A stretch of 10,000 nucleotides of DNA, taken from Rheinheimera sp. (GTDB lineage: Bacteria; Pseudomonadota; Gammaproteobacteria; Enterobacterales; Alteromonadaceae). Shown here one piece after another: positions 1-7,223 of the stretch. Under the pieces are notes generated by a model. It was not told where the DNA came from and did not search any database. It was given only the letters and a program-made list of their open reading frames with translations. Where the stretch lies: contig NZ_JAIWOI010000272.1 in assembly GCF_020217005.1 (NCBI RefSeq), forward strand, positions 1 to 10,000, given 5' to 3'. A program made the translations under genes and the position numbers. Position 1 is the first letter of the stretch; every line of letters begins with the position of its first letter.

Positions 1-150
1 ATTGCACATGTAGGCCGCACTAGTATCAAAGTAGACGTCGATATTTTTGTTGAAAATATGTATGACGATGACCAGCACAAAGCTATTTCAGGCAATTTTA
101 CTTTTGTCGCGCTAGGGCCCGATCGCAAACCAACACCAGTATTAGGTTAG
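1..150 (+). CDS. Acyl-CoA thioesterase (hotdog fold), C-terminal fragment
   Basis: The reading frame is open from the first base to a TAG at 148-150, giving the last 49 residues of a protein whose start lies outside the window. The fragment begins IAHVGRTSIKVDVDIFVEN and ends with FVALGPDRKPTPVLG. This pattern, a GRTS beta strand, a V-D-V/I-F-V-E strand, a T-F-V-A-L strand and then a K-P-T-P-V tail, matches the C-terminal half of the YciA/YkhA/BACH family of hotdog thioesterases. These enzymes hydrolyse acyl-CoA to free fatty acid and CoA in the cytoplasm. The catalytic Asp of the family lies in the N-terminal half and is not visible, so activity cannot be judged. No clear terminator follows the stop codon. 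Substrate chain length is unknown. Confidence 0.75.
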   Translation: MAHVGRTSIKVDVDIFVENMYDDDQHKAISGNFTFVALGPDRKPTPVLG

Positions 151-171
151 TCAGGCGGCTTTGGGCTTTGG

Positions 172-468
172 ATGACTTCGGAACGTTGCATTACTGAACC
201 AATGTCAGCGAAAAGCTGAGTTGCGCCTTTGTCAAAAGGTGCCAGACATCAGAACAGGAGCAGTTCGCGTTATTGCTGGCACTCTGTGGGGCTTTTTACC
301 GCAAAACCTGTGCAGTAGGGCTATTAGCTAACGGAGTATGAGGTGCTGAGTGCTGTTGGCATTGATGTATCGGCTTTCAACTGCTCAGGTATTGCGACTA
401 ATGGAGAGCAAACCAAGTTCAATCTCCTGACTAAAGCTCTGCAAGCTCAGGTTGCTGAGATACAATAG
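172..468 (+). pseudogene. Possible frameshifted remnant of a small unidentified gene
   Basis: This interval holds no intact ORF, but adjoining frames carry protein-like sequence. An ATG at 172 begins a short run (MTSERCITEPMSAKS) that stops at 217-219. A second frame is open from 198 to a TGA at 339-341 and contains SEQEQFALLLALCGAFYRKT followed by CAVGLLANGV. A third segment, in the frame of the first, is open from 328 to a TAG at 466-468 and reads YEVLSAVGIDVSAFN, then GEQTKFNLLTKALQAQ. Read in succession they resemble one helical protein of about 95 residues broken by two compensating shifts, near 210-245 and 322-341. I do not recognise the family. Frameshift decay, sequencing error, or a chance open frame are all possible. 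Coding character is judged by eye only. Confidence 0.4.
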
Positions 469-497
469 AGGTAAGAGCAGATCGAGTTGTAACTATT

Positions 498-1580
498 TTG
501 CAAAAATTTTTCGAAGACCGTCATCGCCTGTTTTGGCTGCTGCACACTCTGGGTTGGGTGGGTTTTGCGCTAATCAGCTATTTAGGTTCCTTATTTCAGG
601 AAATGCGCAGCGCTTACTGGATAGTAGTAGCTCTGGATGCATATGCTGGTTGGCTACTGACAATCCCATTGCGTTACGCCTTTCAAAGAGTCTGGCATTG
701 GGAGCCCTGGAAGATGCTGTTGAGTGTGTTAGCTGTTGCTATTCTTATTGCAGCGGTCTGGACAGTGTTTAGAAACTTCAATTACTGGGAAATCTATCGA
801 CACGGTTTTAGGCCTGACAGCTGGACTCAGTATTTCCGCCAGACTACCGTAGGCTTTTATGTACTTCTAAGCTGGAGTGGCTTGTATTTTGGTATTAAAT
901 ACTACCAAACGCTGCAACAAGAAAAGCAAAAGTCTCTTACGGCCAGCAATAAGGCACATGAAGCTCAATTAAAAATGCTGAGGTATCAGCTCAATCCGCA
1001 TTTTTTATTCAACACCTTAAATGCTATATCGACTTTAGTCTTATTAAAGGAATCGGATACAGCGAATAAGATGTTAGTCAGATTGAGCGACTTTCTACGG
1101 TATTCGCTTTACAAAGATCCTATTAAAAAAGTGCCGCTACAACAGGAGTTGTATGCAGCGAATCTGTATTTGGAAATAGAAAAAGTCCGGTTTTCAGAAC
1201 GCCTTACCATTATCTATGACATTGACGAAGCCGCGGATCAAGCGTTAGTGCCAAGTTTGATTTTGCAGCCTTTAGTGGAAAACGCCATTAAATATGCAGT
1301 AGCCAGCCAGACCAGTGGCGGCAGAATAATGATTACGGCGCAAAAATTCGGACACGATTTACTGATGGAAGTGGCGGACGATGGACCAGGAATGGTTATT
1401 TCCGACGGTCTGCCAAAAGGGGAATCTGGCGGTGTGGGTTTGGTGAATACCAAAGAGCGATTAGCGGCTTTATATGACCGTAATTTTTCTTTGGTATTAA
1501 CACACAACCAACCACGGGGTTTGAAAGTAAATATCAGAATACCATTTGAAACAGAGAGTACAGATGAAACAAATGCTTAA
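498..1580 (+). CDS. LytS/YehU-type sensor histidine kinase (membrane)
   Basis: This is a 360-residue inner-membrane histidine kinase that should phosphorylate the response regulator encoded next to it. Four hydrophobic segments at about 11-33, 40-62, 73-91 and 116-136 form a membrane domain with no obvious periplasmic sensor. A short coiled linker (138-160) leads to the His_kinase domain (PF06580 type), whose motif LNPHFLFNTLN holds the likely phospho-acceptor H168. The ATPase domain follows, with the N-box LVENAIKYA (N262), the G1 box ADDGPGM (293-299) and a glycine-rich GVGLVNTKERL (312-322). The start is a TTG; no ATG or GTG precedes it in frame, and the next in-frame ATG (603) would remove the first membrane segment. 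The purine-rich AGAGGTAAG at about 467-475 is too distant to be a normal ribosome-binding site, so translation is probably weak. The stimulus is unknown. Confidence 0.9.
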   Translation: MQKFFEDRHRLFWLLHTLGWVGFALISYLGSLFQEMRSAYWIVVALDAYAGWLLTIPLRYAFQRVWHWEPWKMLLSVLAVAILIAAVWTVFRNFNYWEIYRHGFRPDSWTQYFRQTTVGFYVLLSWSGLYFGIKYYQTLQQEKQKSLTASNKAHEAQLKMLRYQLNPHFLFNTLNAISTLVLLKESDTANKMLVRLSDFLRYSLYKDPIKKVPLQQELYAANLYLEIEKVRFSERLTIIYDIDEAADQALVPSLILQPLVENAIKYAVASQTSGGRIMITAQKFGHDLLMEVADDGPGMVISDGLPKGESGGVGLVNTKERLAALYDRNFSLVLTHNQPRGLKVNIRIPFETESTDETNA

Positions 1581-2391
1581 GGTCATAGTGGTCGACGATG
1601 AACCGTTAGCCCGCCGCGGTATGTTGGTGCGTTTAGCTGACTTTCCTGAACTGAACATAGTGGCAGAATGCAGCAATGGTGAAGAGGCCGTAGCCGCTAT
1701 TCGTCTTCATCAACCAGACGCCGTTTTTTTAGACGTCGAAATGCCGGGTTTAGATGGGTTTGGCGTGTTAAAGCAATTACAACAGCAACAGATTGAGTTG
1801 CCTTACGTGGTCTTTGTAACAGCTTACGATCACTATGCGTTAAGTGCGTTTGAAGTTCAGGCCTTGGACTATGTGCTTAAACCAGTGGAAAAAGAACGTT
1901 TAGCTGCAGCGGTCTCTAAACTAACGAAAAATTTTGAAGCCAAAGACGATCAGCGCCACAAGGGGCAATTGGCAGCGGTGGTTGCTCAGTTAACAGGCGA
2001 AAAAACCGATCAGATTTTGCAACGTCTGGATCAGTCGCAGCCAGTAATGAATGACAGATTCCCGGAAGCGATCAGTATTAAAGACAGTGGCGAAATCACC
2101 CGCGTGCCAGTGAGTGCTATAGATTGGGTTGATGCGGCCGGTGATTACATGTGTATCCACACCCGGGATGGCCAGACTCATATTTTGCGTCGCACTATGA
2201 AAGAGCTGGAGCAGGAACTGGACCCTAAGCTTTTTGTGCGGGTGCACCGTAGCGCCATAGTGAATGTGAACACCATAGCTAAGTTACAGATGCTGGCCAA
2301 TGGCGAGCACCAGCTGATGTTGACCAACGGACAGGCGGTAAAGGTTAGCCGAAGCTATAAAGACCGCGTAAAAATGGTGTTTAATTCCTGA
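1564..2391 (+). CDS. LytTR-family response regulator
   Basis: This 275-residue cytoplasmic regulator is the partner of the preceding kinase. The receiver domain (about 6-122) shows the acidic pair D11-D12, the phospho-acceptor D57 in FLDVEMPG, T86 in FVTAYD and K106 in YVLKP. A linker of about 45 residues leads to a LytTR DNA-binding domain (about 169-272), recognisable from GDYMCIHTRDG, the RRTMKELEQEL helix and FVRVHRSAIVNVNTI. LytTR proteins bind direct repeats in target promoters. The ATG at 1564 is chosen because AGAGAG lies five bases upstream. It lies inside the kinase gene, giving a 17-base overlap that implies translational coupling. An ATG at 1573 and a TTG at 1546 are alternatives. 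Targets cannot be read from the sequence. The genes on either side are transcriptionally separate, so they need not be targets. Confidence 0.93.
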   Translation: MKQMLKVIVVDDEPLARRGMLVRLADFPELNIVAECSNGEEAVAAIRLHQPDAVFLDVEMPGLDGFGVLKQLQQQQIELPYVVFVTAYDHYALSAFEVQALDYVLKPVEKERLAAAVSKLTKNFEAKDDQRHKGQLAAVVAQLTGEKTDQILQRLDQSQPVMNDRFPEAISIKDSGEITRVPVSAIDWVDAAGDYMCIHTRDGQTHILRRTMKELEQELDPKLFVRVHRSAIVNVNTIAKLQMLANGEHQLMLTNGQAVKVSRSYKDRVKMVFNS

Positions 2392-2406
2392 AAATGATCT
2401 GAAAAG

Positions 2407-2427
2407 ACCTCCGACCGGAGGTTTTTT
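2407..2427 (+). terminator. Rho-independent terminator of the two-component operon
   Basis: A perfect 6-base stem, ACCTCC (2407-2412) with GGAGGT (2417-2422), encloses a four-base GACC loop and runs into six T (2422-2427). It starts 16 bases after the regulator's stop codon. On the other strand the stem is followed by CTTTT (A run at 2402-2405), so it may also help stop the convergent pfkA transcript, though less well. Confidence 0.85.
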
Positions 2428-2438
2428 GAGGGCTGAAC

Positions 2439-3416
2439 TTAGTACTGGGCAACCTGCTGTTGCCAGCGTAATAAGTAGCGGTCGACTTGTTTTTTCTTAT
2501 CACCCGTTAGTGCTAAGGGATACAAGCCTGCCTGACCGTTAATTTCGCCAGCCATCACAAGATGAGCGCCTTGTAACAGTTGTTCTACCGCATAAGCACC
2601 TAGTTTAGTACCAAGGATCCGGTCAGCTCCGACTGGACGCCCCCCACGTTGAATATGGCCTAAAATTGAGGCCCGACACTCTATACCTCGTTGTTCTAAA
2701 TCTGCAGCCAGAGCCATAGCGCCTCCGGGATACATGGTTTCAGCAATTACAATAATATAGCTGCAGTTGCCTCTGTGTTTACGAGCTTGCTCAACATGTT
2801 GGGCAATTTTATCTAAATCCAGCTCAGAGGCCAGTTCAGGGCAAATTATTTGCTCTGCGCCTGCAGCAATACCAGCAGAAACAGCCAGATAACCAGTGTG
2901 GCGGCCCATCACTTCGACTAAAAAGATCCGTTCAAAAGCGTCGGCTGTATCACGGATTTTATCTATGGCATCCAGCGCTGTATCCAAAGCTGTGGCAAAA
3001 CCTATAGTGAAATCAGAGCCATCCACATCGTTATCTATAGTGCCAGGTATCCCAATCAGTTGCCCCTGATAGAATTTCGCTAATTCAACAGTACCGCGAA
3101 AGCTGCCGTCTCCTCCTATCACCACTAAAGCATCCAGTTTGAGTTCGTGCAGGTTAGCTGCTGCTTGCTTGACGCCGGCCTCCGTATGCATAGCAGCACA
3201 ACGGGCGCTTTTAAGAACAGTGCCGCCGTTTTGGATAAGACCCGCGACATGATAAGGCAATAAAGTCTGATACTGCAGTTCAATGACACCATTAAAGCCA
3301 TGCTGGAAACCAAAGACCTCCAGTTTGTTAGCCTGAGCGGTCAGCACTAAAGCGCGTAAGCAGGCGTTCATACCTGGTGCATCACCTCCAGAAGTTAAGA
3401 CTCCAATACGTTTCAT
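2439..3416 (-). CDS. pfkA: ATP-dependent 6-phosphofructokinase
   Basis: This 325-residue enzyme phosphorylates fructose-6-phosphate to fructose-1,6-bisphosphate, the committed step of Embden-Meyerhof glycolysis. The PfkA fold is clear from SGGDAPGMN (9-17), SAR (70-72), VVIGGDGS (98-105), PGTIDND (124-130, with catalytic D128), VEVMGRHTGYLA (167-178), the IAETM segment (E226) and LGHIQRGG (252-259). Gly in GGDGS and Gly in PGTIDND are the residues of ATP-using enzymes; pyrophosphate-dependent relatives carry Asp and Lys there. Length is close to the E. coli enzyme (320), although the C-terminal 40 residues are less conserved by eye. The ATG is preceded by TAAGGATTAGAAA, a good ribosome-binding site. 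It is a single-gene unit, divergent from the EamA transporter. No HexR-type palindrome lies upstream. Confidence 0.96.
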   Translation of the reverse strand: MKRIGVLTSGGDAPGMNACLRALVLTAQANKLEVFGFQHGFNGVIELQYQTLLPYHVAGLIQNGGTVLKSARCAAMHTEAGVKQAAANLHELKLDALVVIGGDGSFRGTVELAKFYQGQLIGIPGTIDNDVDGSDFTIGFATALDTALDAIDKIRDTADAFERIFLVEVMGRHTGYLAVSAGIAAGAEQIICPELASELDLDKIAQHVEQARKHRGNCSYIIVIAETMYPGGAMALAADLEQRGIECRASILGHIQRGGRPVGADRILGTKLGAYAVEQLLQGAHLVMAGEINGQAGLYPLALTGDKKKQVDRYLLRWQQQVAQY

Positions 3417-3492
3417 TTTCTAATCCTTAGTCTTTGTGTTCTCAGTATCCTAGCTTAGCAGTTGCCCGGCGTATTGATCTGAGGCAAAAGTA

Positions 3493-3536
3493 CCGGACAT
3501 TCTGGCTTATTTTCTGTGACAAAGGTCGCTGTCCGG
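3493..3536. repeat. Spaced inverted repeat in the pfkA/EamA divergent spacer
   Basis: CCGGACA (3493-3499) and TGTCCGG (3530-3536) are perfect 7-base arms separated by 30 bases. They lie between the two divergent start codons (3416 and 3589). The spacer has no gene. No convincing paired -35 and -10 elements were found in it on either strand. The arms could be a bipartite operator or a stem in the transporter leader, or chance. Confidence 0.35.
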
Positions 3537-3588
3537 AGACAAGGCTATAGCTTCTGGCGGATAATGACGGCCTTAGAAAGGAGAGGGT

Positions 3589-4515
3589 ATGCATCAGTCG
3601 TCCGGTCGGATTGGTTTAGGTTTTAGTTTAGCCTTGTTAACCGCAGTCTTATGGGGTTTGTTACCGATAGCCCTTAAATGGTTATTAAGTTCTATGTCAG
3701 CGGCAACCATTACCTGGATCCGTTTTGTCGTCGCAACTGTACTGGTTGGTGCAGTTTTACTGACGCGCAGACAGATACCCTCAGTCAGAGGGCTGAGCAG
3801 AAATAAACAACTTTTGGTGTTGCTCGCTGTTTCTGGCTTGTTACTCAATTACATTTTGTATTTGAATGGTTTGTTCTTGCTGACGGCAGAGACGGCGCAG
3901 GTAGTGATCCAACTTGCGCCATTTTTAATGATGTTAGGCGCAGTATATTTATTTAAAGAGCGGCTATTGTTATGGCAAAAAATTGGTGCCTGGTTGTTGG
4001 TGTTGGGATTATTACTATTTTTTAATGACAGATTGGCTTTATTGCTGACGCAATTTGGCTCTGAAACTGCTGGGGTGCTGCTGGTGATCATAGCCGCTGT
4101 TTCCTGGGCTTGTTATGCGCTGGCACAGAAGCAATTGCTGATGAGTTTTAACTCTCAGCAGATCATGTGGATGATTTATCTCGCTGGCGCTTTGTGTTTT
4201 TTACCCGCTGCTGACCTTGCGCCGGTGCTGGAACTATCCGCTTGGCAGTGGGGCATAGTAGCGTTCTGTTGTCTGAATACTATTGTGGCATATGGCGCTT
4301 TTGCGGAGGCTTTACAACACTGGCAGGCGGCCAACGTTAGTGCTGTACTGGCTATTACGCCGTTATTGACCATAGGTTTTGTACAGTTGTTAGCTTATTT
4401 TTATCCGCAATTCCCTAATGAATCACTGAATGTTTGGGCCTGGGTTGGCGCTTTATTGGTGGTGCTGGGGTCTATGCTAACGGCTTTAGCCCCCATGTTA
4501 AAAAACCGACTATAA
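3589..4515 (+). CDS. DMT-superfamily EamA transporter
   Basis: This is a 308-residue very hydrophobic inner-membrane protein with about ten predicted helices (roughly 9-31, 38-58, 74-92, 98-120, 128-146, 161-179, 190-207, 216-234, 246-271 and 282-302). The two similar halves are typical of EamA/RhaT-like drug/metabolite transporters. Family features include an N-terminal LWGLLPIALKW with SAATITWIRF, the Y-L-N-G-L-F-L-L-T-A-E-T-A-Q helix and YLFKERLLLWQKIGAWLL at the end of the first half. In the second half, ALQHWQAANVSAVLAITPLL precedes the last helix. Members export amino acids, purines or other small metabolites, and the substrate cannot be inferred here. The ATG follows AAAGGAG by five bases. 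It is probably monocistronic, convergent with pykA, and has no evident functional link to its glycolytic neighbours. Confidence 0.88.
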   Translation: MHQSSGRIGLGFSLALLTAVLWGLLPIALKWLLSSMSAATITWIRFVVATVLVGAVLLTRRQIPSVRGLSRNKQLLVLLAVSGLLLNYILYLNGLFLLTAETAQVVIQLAPFLMMLGAVYLFKERLLLWQKIGAWLLVLGLLLFFNDRLALLLTQFGSETAGVLLVIIAAVSWACYALAQKQLLMSFNSQQIMWMIYLAGALCFLPAADLAPVLELSAWQWGIVAFCCLNTIVAYGAFAEALQHWQAANVSAVLAITPLLTIGFVQLLAYFYPQFPNESLNVWAWVGALLVVLGSMLTALAPMLKNRL

Positions 4516-4561
4516 AAAAGCGGCCAGATCACATTGTTTGTAGTTACCAATGCGATCTGGC
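4514..4561 (-). terminator. Terminator of pykA, possibly bidirectional
   Basis: GCCAGATC (4523-4530) pairs with GATCTGGC (4554-4561). After one A-C mismatch the stem continues with CATTG (4532-4536) and CAATG (4548-4552), enclosing an 11-base loop. On the minus strand the hairpin is followed by CGC and six T (the A run 4514-4519), placed just after the pykA stop codon. On the plus strand it follows the transporter stop, but only a weak ATTTTAATT comes after it, so termination in that direction would be less efficient. Confidence 0.8.
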
Positions 4562-4571
4562 GCCATTTTAA

Positions 4572-6011
4572 TTAGTTGATTTGTACAATCTTACAAGTGT
4601 TTGATGCACCAACAGTTTCCATTACATCACCGTAGGTCAGTATCACTAAATCGCCGCTTTGTAAGTGAGCAATTTCCTGTACAGCTTCTACAGCTGCTGC
4701 CGATACTTTTTGTAATCCCAGATTTTGTGTGCTGTCAAAAAATACCGGGTATACACCACGATACAAGGCCATTTTGTTTAATGTCTTCTGATGGCGAGAC
4801 AAGGCATATATAGGCTGAGACGAAGTGATACGTGACATCAGCTTGGCTGTATAACCTGACTCAGTCAGCGCAATAATGGCTTTGATGCCTGTTAAGTGAT
4901 TAGCGGCGTACATAGCGGATAAAGCAATAGTTTCACTGATTTCAGTAAAAGTCACATCCATACGGTGCTTAGAAATTTGTACACGCGGATGTTTTTCAGC
5001 GCCATCGCAAACACGGGCCATGGCTTTTACGGTTTCCACAGGATATTTACCTGCTGCAGTTTCACCTGACAACATCACCGCATCTGTACCGTCCAGCACA
5101 GCGTTGGCGACGTCCATGACTTCAGCACGGGTTGGCATAGGGCTTTCAATCATCGACTCCATCATTTGAGTCGCAGTGATTACCACTCGGTTCAACTGAC
5201 GTGAGCGGGCGATAATACGTTTTTGCTGACCTACTAATTCCGCATCACCAATTTCAACACCTAAATCCCCACGCGCCACCATAACTGCATCAGAAGCACG
5301 GATAATATCGTCAAGAGTTTCGTCGTCAGCAACAGCTTCAGCACGTTCAACTTTTGACACAATTAACGCTTCTGAACCAGCAGCGCGGGCTAACTCACGA
5401 GCAATACGTAAATCATCACCGCTACGAGGAAAAGATACTGCCAGATAATCCACATCTATATAAGCAGCCAGAGAAATGTCGGTTTTGTCTTTATCTGTCA
5501 GGGCTGGAGCAGATAAACCACCGCCTAAACGGTTAATACCTTTGTTATTGCTTAGTTTGCCAGCTACTGAAACTTTAGTGTGAATACGTTGACCTACAAC
5601 ATGCTCAACGATCATCTGAATACGACCGTCATCTAATAACAGCACATCACCCGGTTGAACGTCAGCAGGCAACTCTTTGTAGTCAATACCGACCTGAGTT
5701 TCATCGCCTTCGCCTTTTGCCAGATCAGCGTCCAATACAAAGTGCTGATCTTCTTCCAGAATGACTGAACCGTTTTTAAAAGTAGAAACGCGAATTTTAG
5801 GGCCTTGCAAATCACCCAGAATAGCGACGTGAGCGCCGGTTTTTGCCGCAGCAGAGCGCACCATTTCCGCTCGTTGTTTATGATCTTCGGCACTGCCGTG
5901 AGAAAAATTGAAGCGAAAAACGCTGGCTCCCGCCAGGATCAATTTCTCTATGGTGGCTTGTGAATTCGTTGCTGGTCCGAGGGTGGCGACTATTTTAGTT
6001 CTTCTGGGCAT
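4572..6011 (-). CDS. pykA: Pyruvate kinase, PykA type
   Basis: This 479-residue cytoplasmic enzyme converts phosphoenolpyruvate and ADP to pyruvate and ATP. It closely follows E. coli PykA (480 residues) from [13 protein letters not shown] to the C-terminus. Visible landmarks are RFNFSHG (33-39), [13 protein letters not shown] (66-78), the B-domain stretch [28 protein letters not shown] with catalytic K220 and metal ligand E222, [11 protein letters not shown] with D249, and [10 protein letters not shown] with T281. The C-terminal allosteric domain (about 350-479) includes [16 protein letters not shown] and [16 protein letters not shown]. The ATG at 6011 is preferred over an adjacent TTG at 6014 because AGGAG stands six bases before it. 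It is transcribed in the same direction as hexR, but a terminator separates the two. A HexR-type palindrome in its leader suggests repression by HexR. Confidence 0.97.
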   Translation of the reverse strand: MPRRTKIVATLGPATNSQATIEKLILAGASVFRFNFSHGSAEDHKQRAEMVRSAAAKTGAHVAILGDLQGPKIRVSTFKNGSVILEEDQHFVLDADLAKGEGDETQVGIDYKELPADVQPGDVLLLDDGRIQMIVEHVVGQRIHTKVSVAGKLSNNKGINRLGGGLSAPALTDKDKTDISLAAYIDVDYLAVSFPRSGDDLRIARELARAAGSEALIVSKVERAEAVADDETLDDIIRASDAVMVARGDLGVEIGDAELVGQQKRIIARSRQLNRVVITATQMMESMIESPMPTRAEVMDVANAVLDGTDAVMLSGETAAGKYPVETVKAMARVCDGAEKHPRVQISKHRMDVTFTEISETIALSAMYAANHLTGIKAIIALTESGYTAKLMSRITSSQPIYALSRHQKTLNKMALYRGVYPVFFDSTQNLGLQKVSAAAVEAVQEIAHLQSGDLVILTYGDVMETVGASNTCKIVQIN

Positions 6012-6058
6012 CAAGAGCTCCTGAAAGCTTATCTATGGATGGGTCAGTTTTAGTGTAA

Positions 6059-6073
6059 TGTAATTTTATTACA
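6059..6073. promoter_or_regulatory. HexR-type operator in the pykA leader
   Basis: TGTAATTTTATTACA has perfect 6-base arms (TGTAAT and ATTACA) around TTT. It matches the TGTAAT-N3-ATTACA palindrome described for HexR in Shewanella and relatives, and hexR itself lies next door. It starts 48 bases upstream of the pykA ATG and would cover the start of transcription if the -10 candidate at 6075-6080 is right, which fits repression. Confidence 0.85.
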
Positions 6074-6074
6074 G

Positions 6075-6080
6075 AATATA
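6075..6080 (-). promoter_or_regulatory. Candidate -10 element for pykA
   Basis: On the minus strand these bases read TATATT, five of six matching the sigma-70 consensus, directly upstream of the HexR palindrome. No good -35 is visible at 16-18 bases (the best, CTGAAA, needs a 19-base spacer), so this is tentative. Confidence 0.35.
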
Positions 6081-6145
6081 GCTACAGTTTGAATAAAACT
6101 TTCAGCTTTTACTGCTTGTCCGACCTGTTATGGTAGAAATCAGCT

Positions 6146-6178
6146 AAAAAAAGAGGGGCTTCTTTCAGAAAGCCCCTC
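6146..6178 (-). terminator. Rho-independent terminator of hexR
   Basis: On the minus strand GAGGGGCTT (from 6178-6170) pairs perfectly with AAGCCCCTC (6161-6153), with an eight-base loop, followed by seven T (the A run 6146-6152). It begins about 20 bases after the hexR stop codon. It should insulate pykA from hexR transcription, leaving pykA dependent on its own promoter. Confidence 0.93.
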
Positions 6179-6197
6179 AGTGTTACAAATACCGTCA

Positions 6198-7055
6198 TTA
6201 GTTTTGAAAGTCTTTTTTATCAAAACGAGAGCCACGTAAGCTGTCTTTGACCTTTTTCAGATTTTCGCGGAATTTGGTGCCACGACGCAAAGTAAAGCCA
6301 GTCGCCAGAATATCTATCAGCACTAACTGCGCCACACGAGACGCCATCGGCATATACATATCTGTATCCTCAGGTACATCCAGCGATAACACTAGCGTAC
6401 ATTCTTTTGCTAGAGGACTGTCGTAAGCAGTGATACCAATGACTGTCGCATCGTTTTCACGGGCAATGGCTGCGATATCACAGAGGTTTTTTGTGCGACC
6501 TGTATGACTGATACAAACTACTACATCTCCCTCGGCACTATTAATCGCACTCATGCGCTGCATCACTATATCGTCAAAACAAACGACTGGGACGTTAAAC
6601 CGGAAAAACTTATTCTGGGCATCGTGAGCTACGGAAGCTGAAGCGCCTAAACCAAAAAAGGAGATTTTCTTCGCCTGAGTCAGTACATCTACAGCACGAT
6701 TAATCGTAAGAATATCAACGTTTTGGCGTGCAGCATCCAGAGCAGCCATGGTGGATTCAAAAATCTTGGCGGTGTAAGCCTCTGGGCCATCATCTTCTTC
6801 TACATGGCGGTTCACATAAGGCGTACCGTTGGCCAGACTCTGCGCCAAATGCAATTTAAAATCTGGAAAACCTTTGGTGTCGAGACGGCGGCAGAACCTG
6901 TTGACTGTAGGCTCGCTGACATCGGCCATTTTGGCCAGAGCCGCTATACTACTGTGTATAGTGGTTTGCGGATTGGCCAGGATCACGTCGGCGACTTTGC
7001 GCTCTGATTTACTGAAGCTGTTGACGCTATTAATTATTTTTTCCAACACATTCAT
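6198..7055 (-). CDS. hexR: HexR, RpiR-family repressor of hexose catabolism
   Basis: This 285-residue transcription factor senses the Entner-Doudoroff intermediate KDPG in characterised relatives and controls zwf, edd, pyk and similar genes. The N-terminal RpiR helix-turn-helix domain (about 1-75) contains FSKSERKVADVIL and the recognition region IAALAKMADVSEPTVNRFCR (37-56). The SIS sugar-phosphate domain (about 125-255) shows FFGLGASA (133-140) and the phosphate-binding loop CISHTGRTKN (181-190). The ATG at 7055 is chosen because the protein then starts MNVLEKI like known HexR proteins, with AGGA eight bases upstream. A GTG at 7079 would add eight residues but has less support. It is divergent from zwf and shares with it an intergenic HexR-type palindrome, so autoregulation is likely. 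The pykA-hexR/zwf-pgl-edd arrangement is the one known from Shewanella. Confidence 0.96.
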   Translation of the reverse strand: MNVLEKIINSVNSFSKSERKVADVILANPQTTIHSSIAALAKMADVSEPTVNRFCRRLDTKGFPDFKLHLAQSLANGTPYVNRHVEEDDGPEAYTAKIFESTMAALDAARQNVDILTINRAVDVLTQAKKISFFGLGASASVAHDAQNKFFRFNVPVVCFDDIVMQRMSAINSAEGDVVVCISHTGRTKNLCDIAAIARENDATVIGITAYDSPLAKECTLVLSLDVPEDTDMYMPMASRVAQLVLIDILATGFTLRRGTKFRENLKKVKDSLRGSRFDKKDFQN

Positions 7056-7082
7056 CGGATAGTCCTGACTGAGAAACACTGA

Positions 7083-7124
7083 ACAACACAGTGCAAAATG
7101 TTGTAACTCGCTTTGTTATACAAC
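7083..7124 (-). repeat. Overlapping inverted repeats in the hexR leader
   Basis: Read on the minus strand, GTTGTA (7124-7119), TACAACA (7105-7099) and TGTTGT (7088-7083) occur in order. The middle segment can pair with either flanking one through perfect 6-base stems, so two alternative hairpins are possible upstream of the hexR ribosome-binding site. The stems are short and A/T-rich and may be chance. The outer pair GTTGTA/TACAAC also resembles widely spaced HexR half-site ends. Confidence 0.3.
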
Positions 7125-7190
7125 CTGGTGCCACTGCAAAATAGTGATAAAGTTACGACAAAGCAGCTGATTCATTGCCTAGGCTGCCTT

Positions 7191-7196
7191 ATTATA
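7191..7196 (-). promoter_or_regulatory. Candidate -10 element for hexR
   Basis: On the minus strand these bases read TATAAT, a perfect sigma-70 -10 hexamer. The position 17 bases upstream (CGCTAA) is a poor -35, while a TTGACT nearby sits only seven bases away and is too close to pair with it. If used, the hexR leader is about 130 bases, and the HexR palindrome at 7224-7238 lies just upstream of the -35 position. Confidence 0.4.
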
Positions 7197-7223
7197 TGAG
7201 AATAGTCAAAACTTTAGCGTCTC

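Noticed and set aside
461..466. TACAAT as a -10 element for the two-component operon
   Set aside because: The hexamer at -35 spacing (TCTGCA) is weak, and the predicted start would fall within the only purine-rich stretch upstream of the kinase.
452..772. 106-codon plus-strand open frame overlapping the start of the histidine kinase
   Set aside because: It lies out of frame over the kinase's first membrane helices, has low-complexity Ser/Cys-rich sequence and matches no recognisable family; the kinase frame has clear domains.
3474..3503. TTGATC with CATTCT, 18 bases apart, as a promoter for the EamA gene
   Set aside because: The -10 candidate matches only three of six consensus bases, which is not distinguishable from chance.
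3515..3531. CRP-like sequence TGTGACAAAGGTCGCTG upstream of the EamA transporter
   Set aside because: Only the first half-site (TGTGA) fits; the second half matches poorly, so a CRP site is not supported.
5633..5893. 86-codon minus-strand open frame inside pykA
   Set aside because: It is a shifted frame within the strongly conserved PykA coding sequence and shows no domain of its own.
6012..6014. TTG as the pykA start codon
   Set aside because: It would leave only three bases after AGGAG; the adjacent ATG at 6009-6011 has a normal six-base spacing.
6723..7062. Two plus-strand open frames opposite hexR
   Set aside because: They are antisense shadows of the HexR helix-turn-helix coding region, with no ribosome-binding site or recognisable protein features.
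7077..7079. GTG as the hexR start codon
   Set aside because: The eight added residues are not typical of HexR, which begins MN-x-LEKI, and the ATG at 7053-7055 has its own AGGA site.
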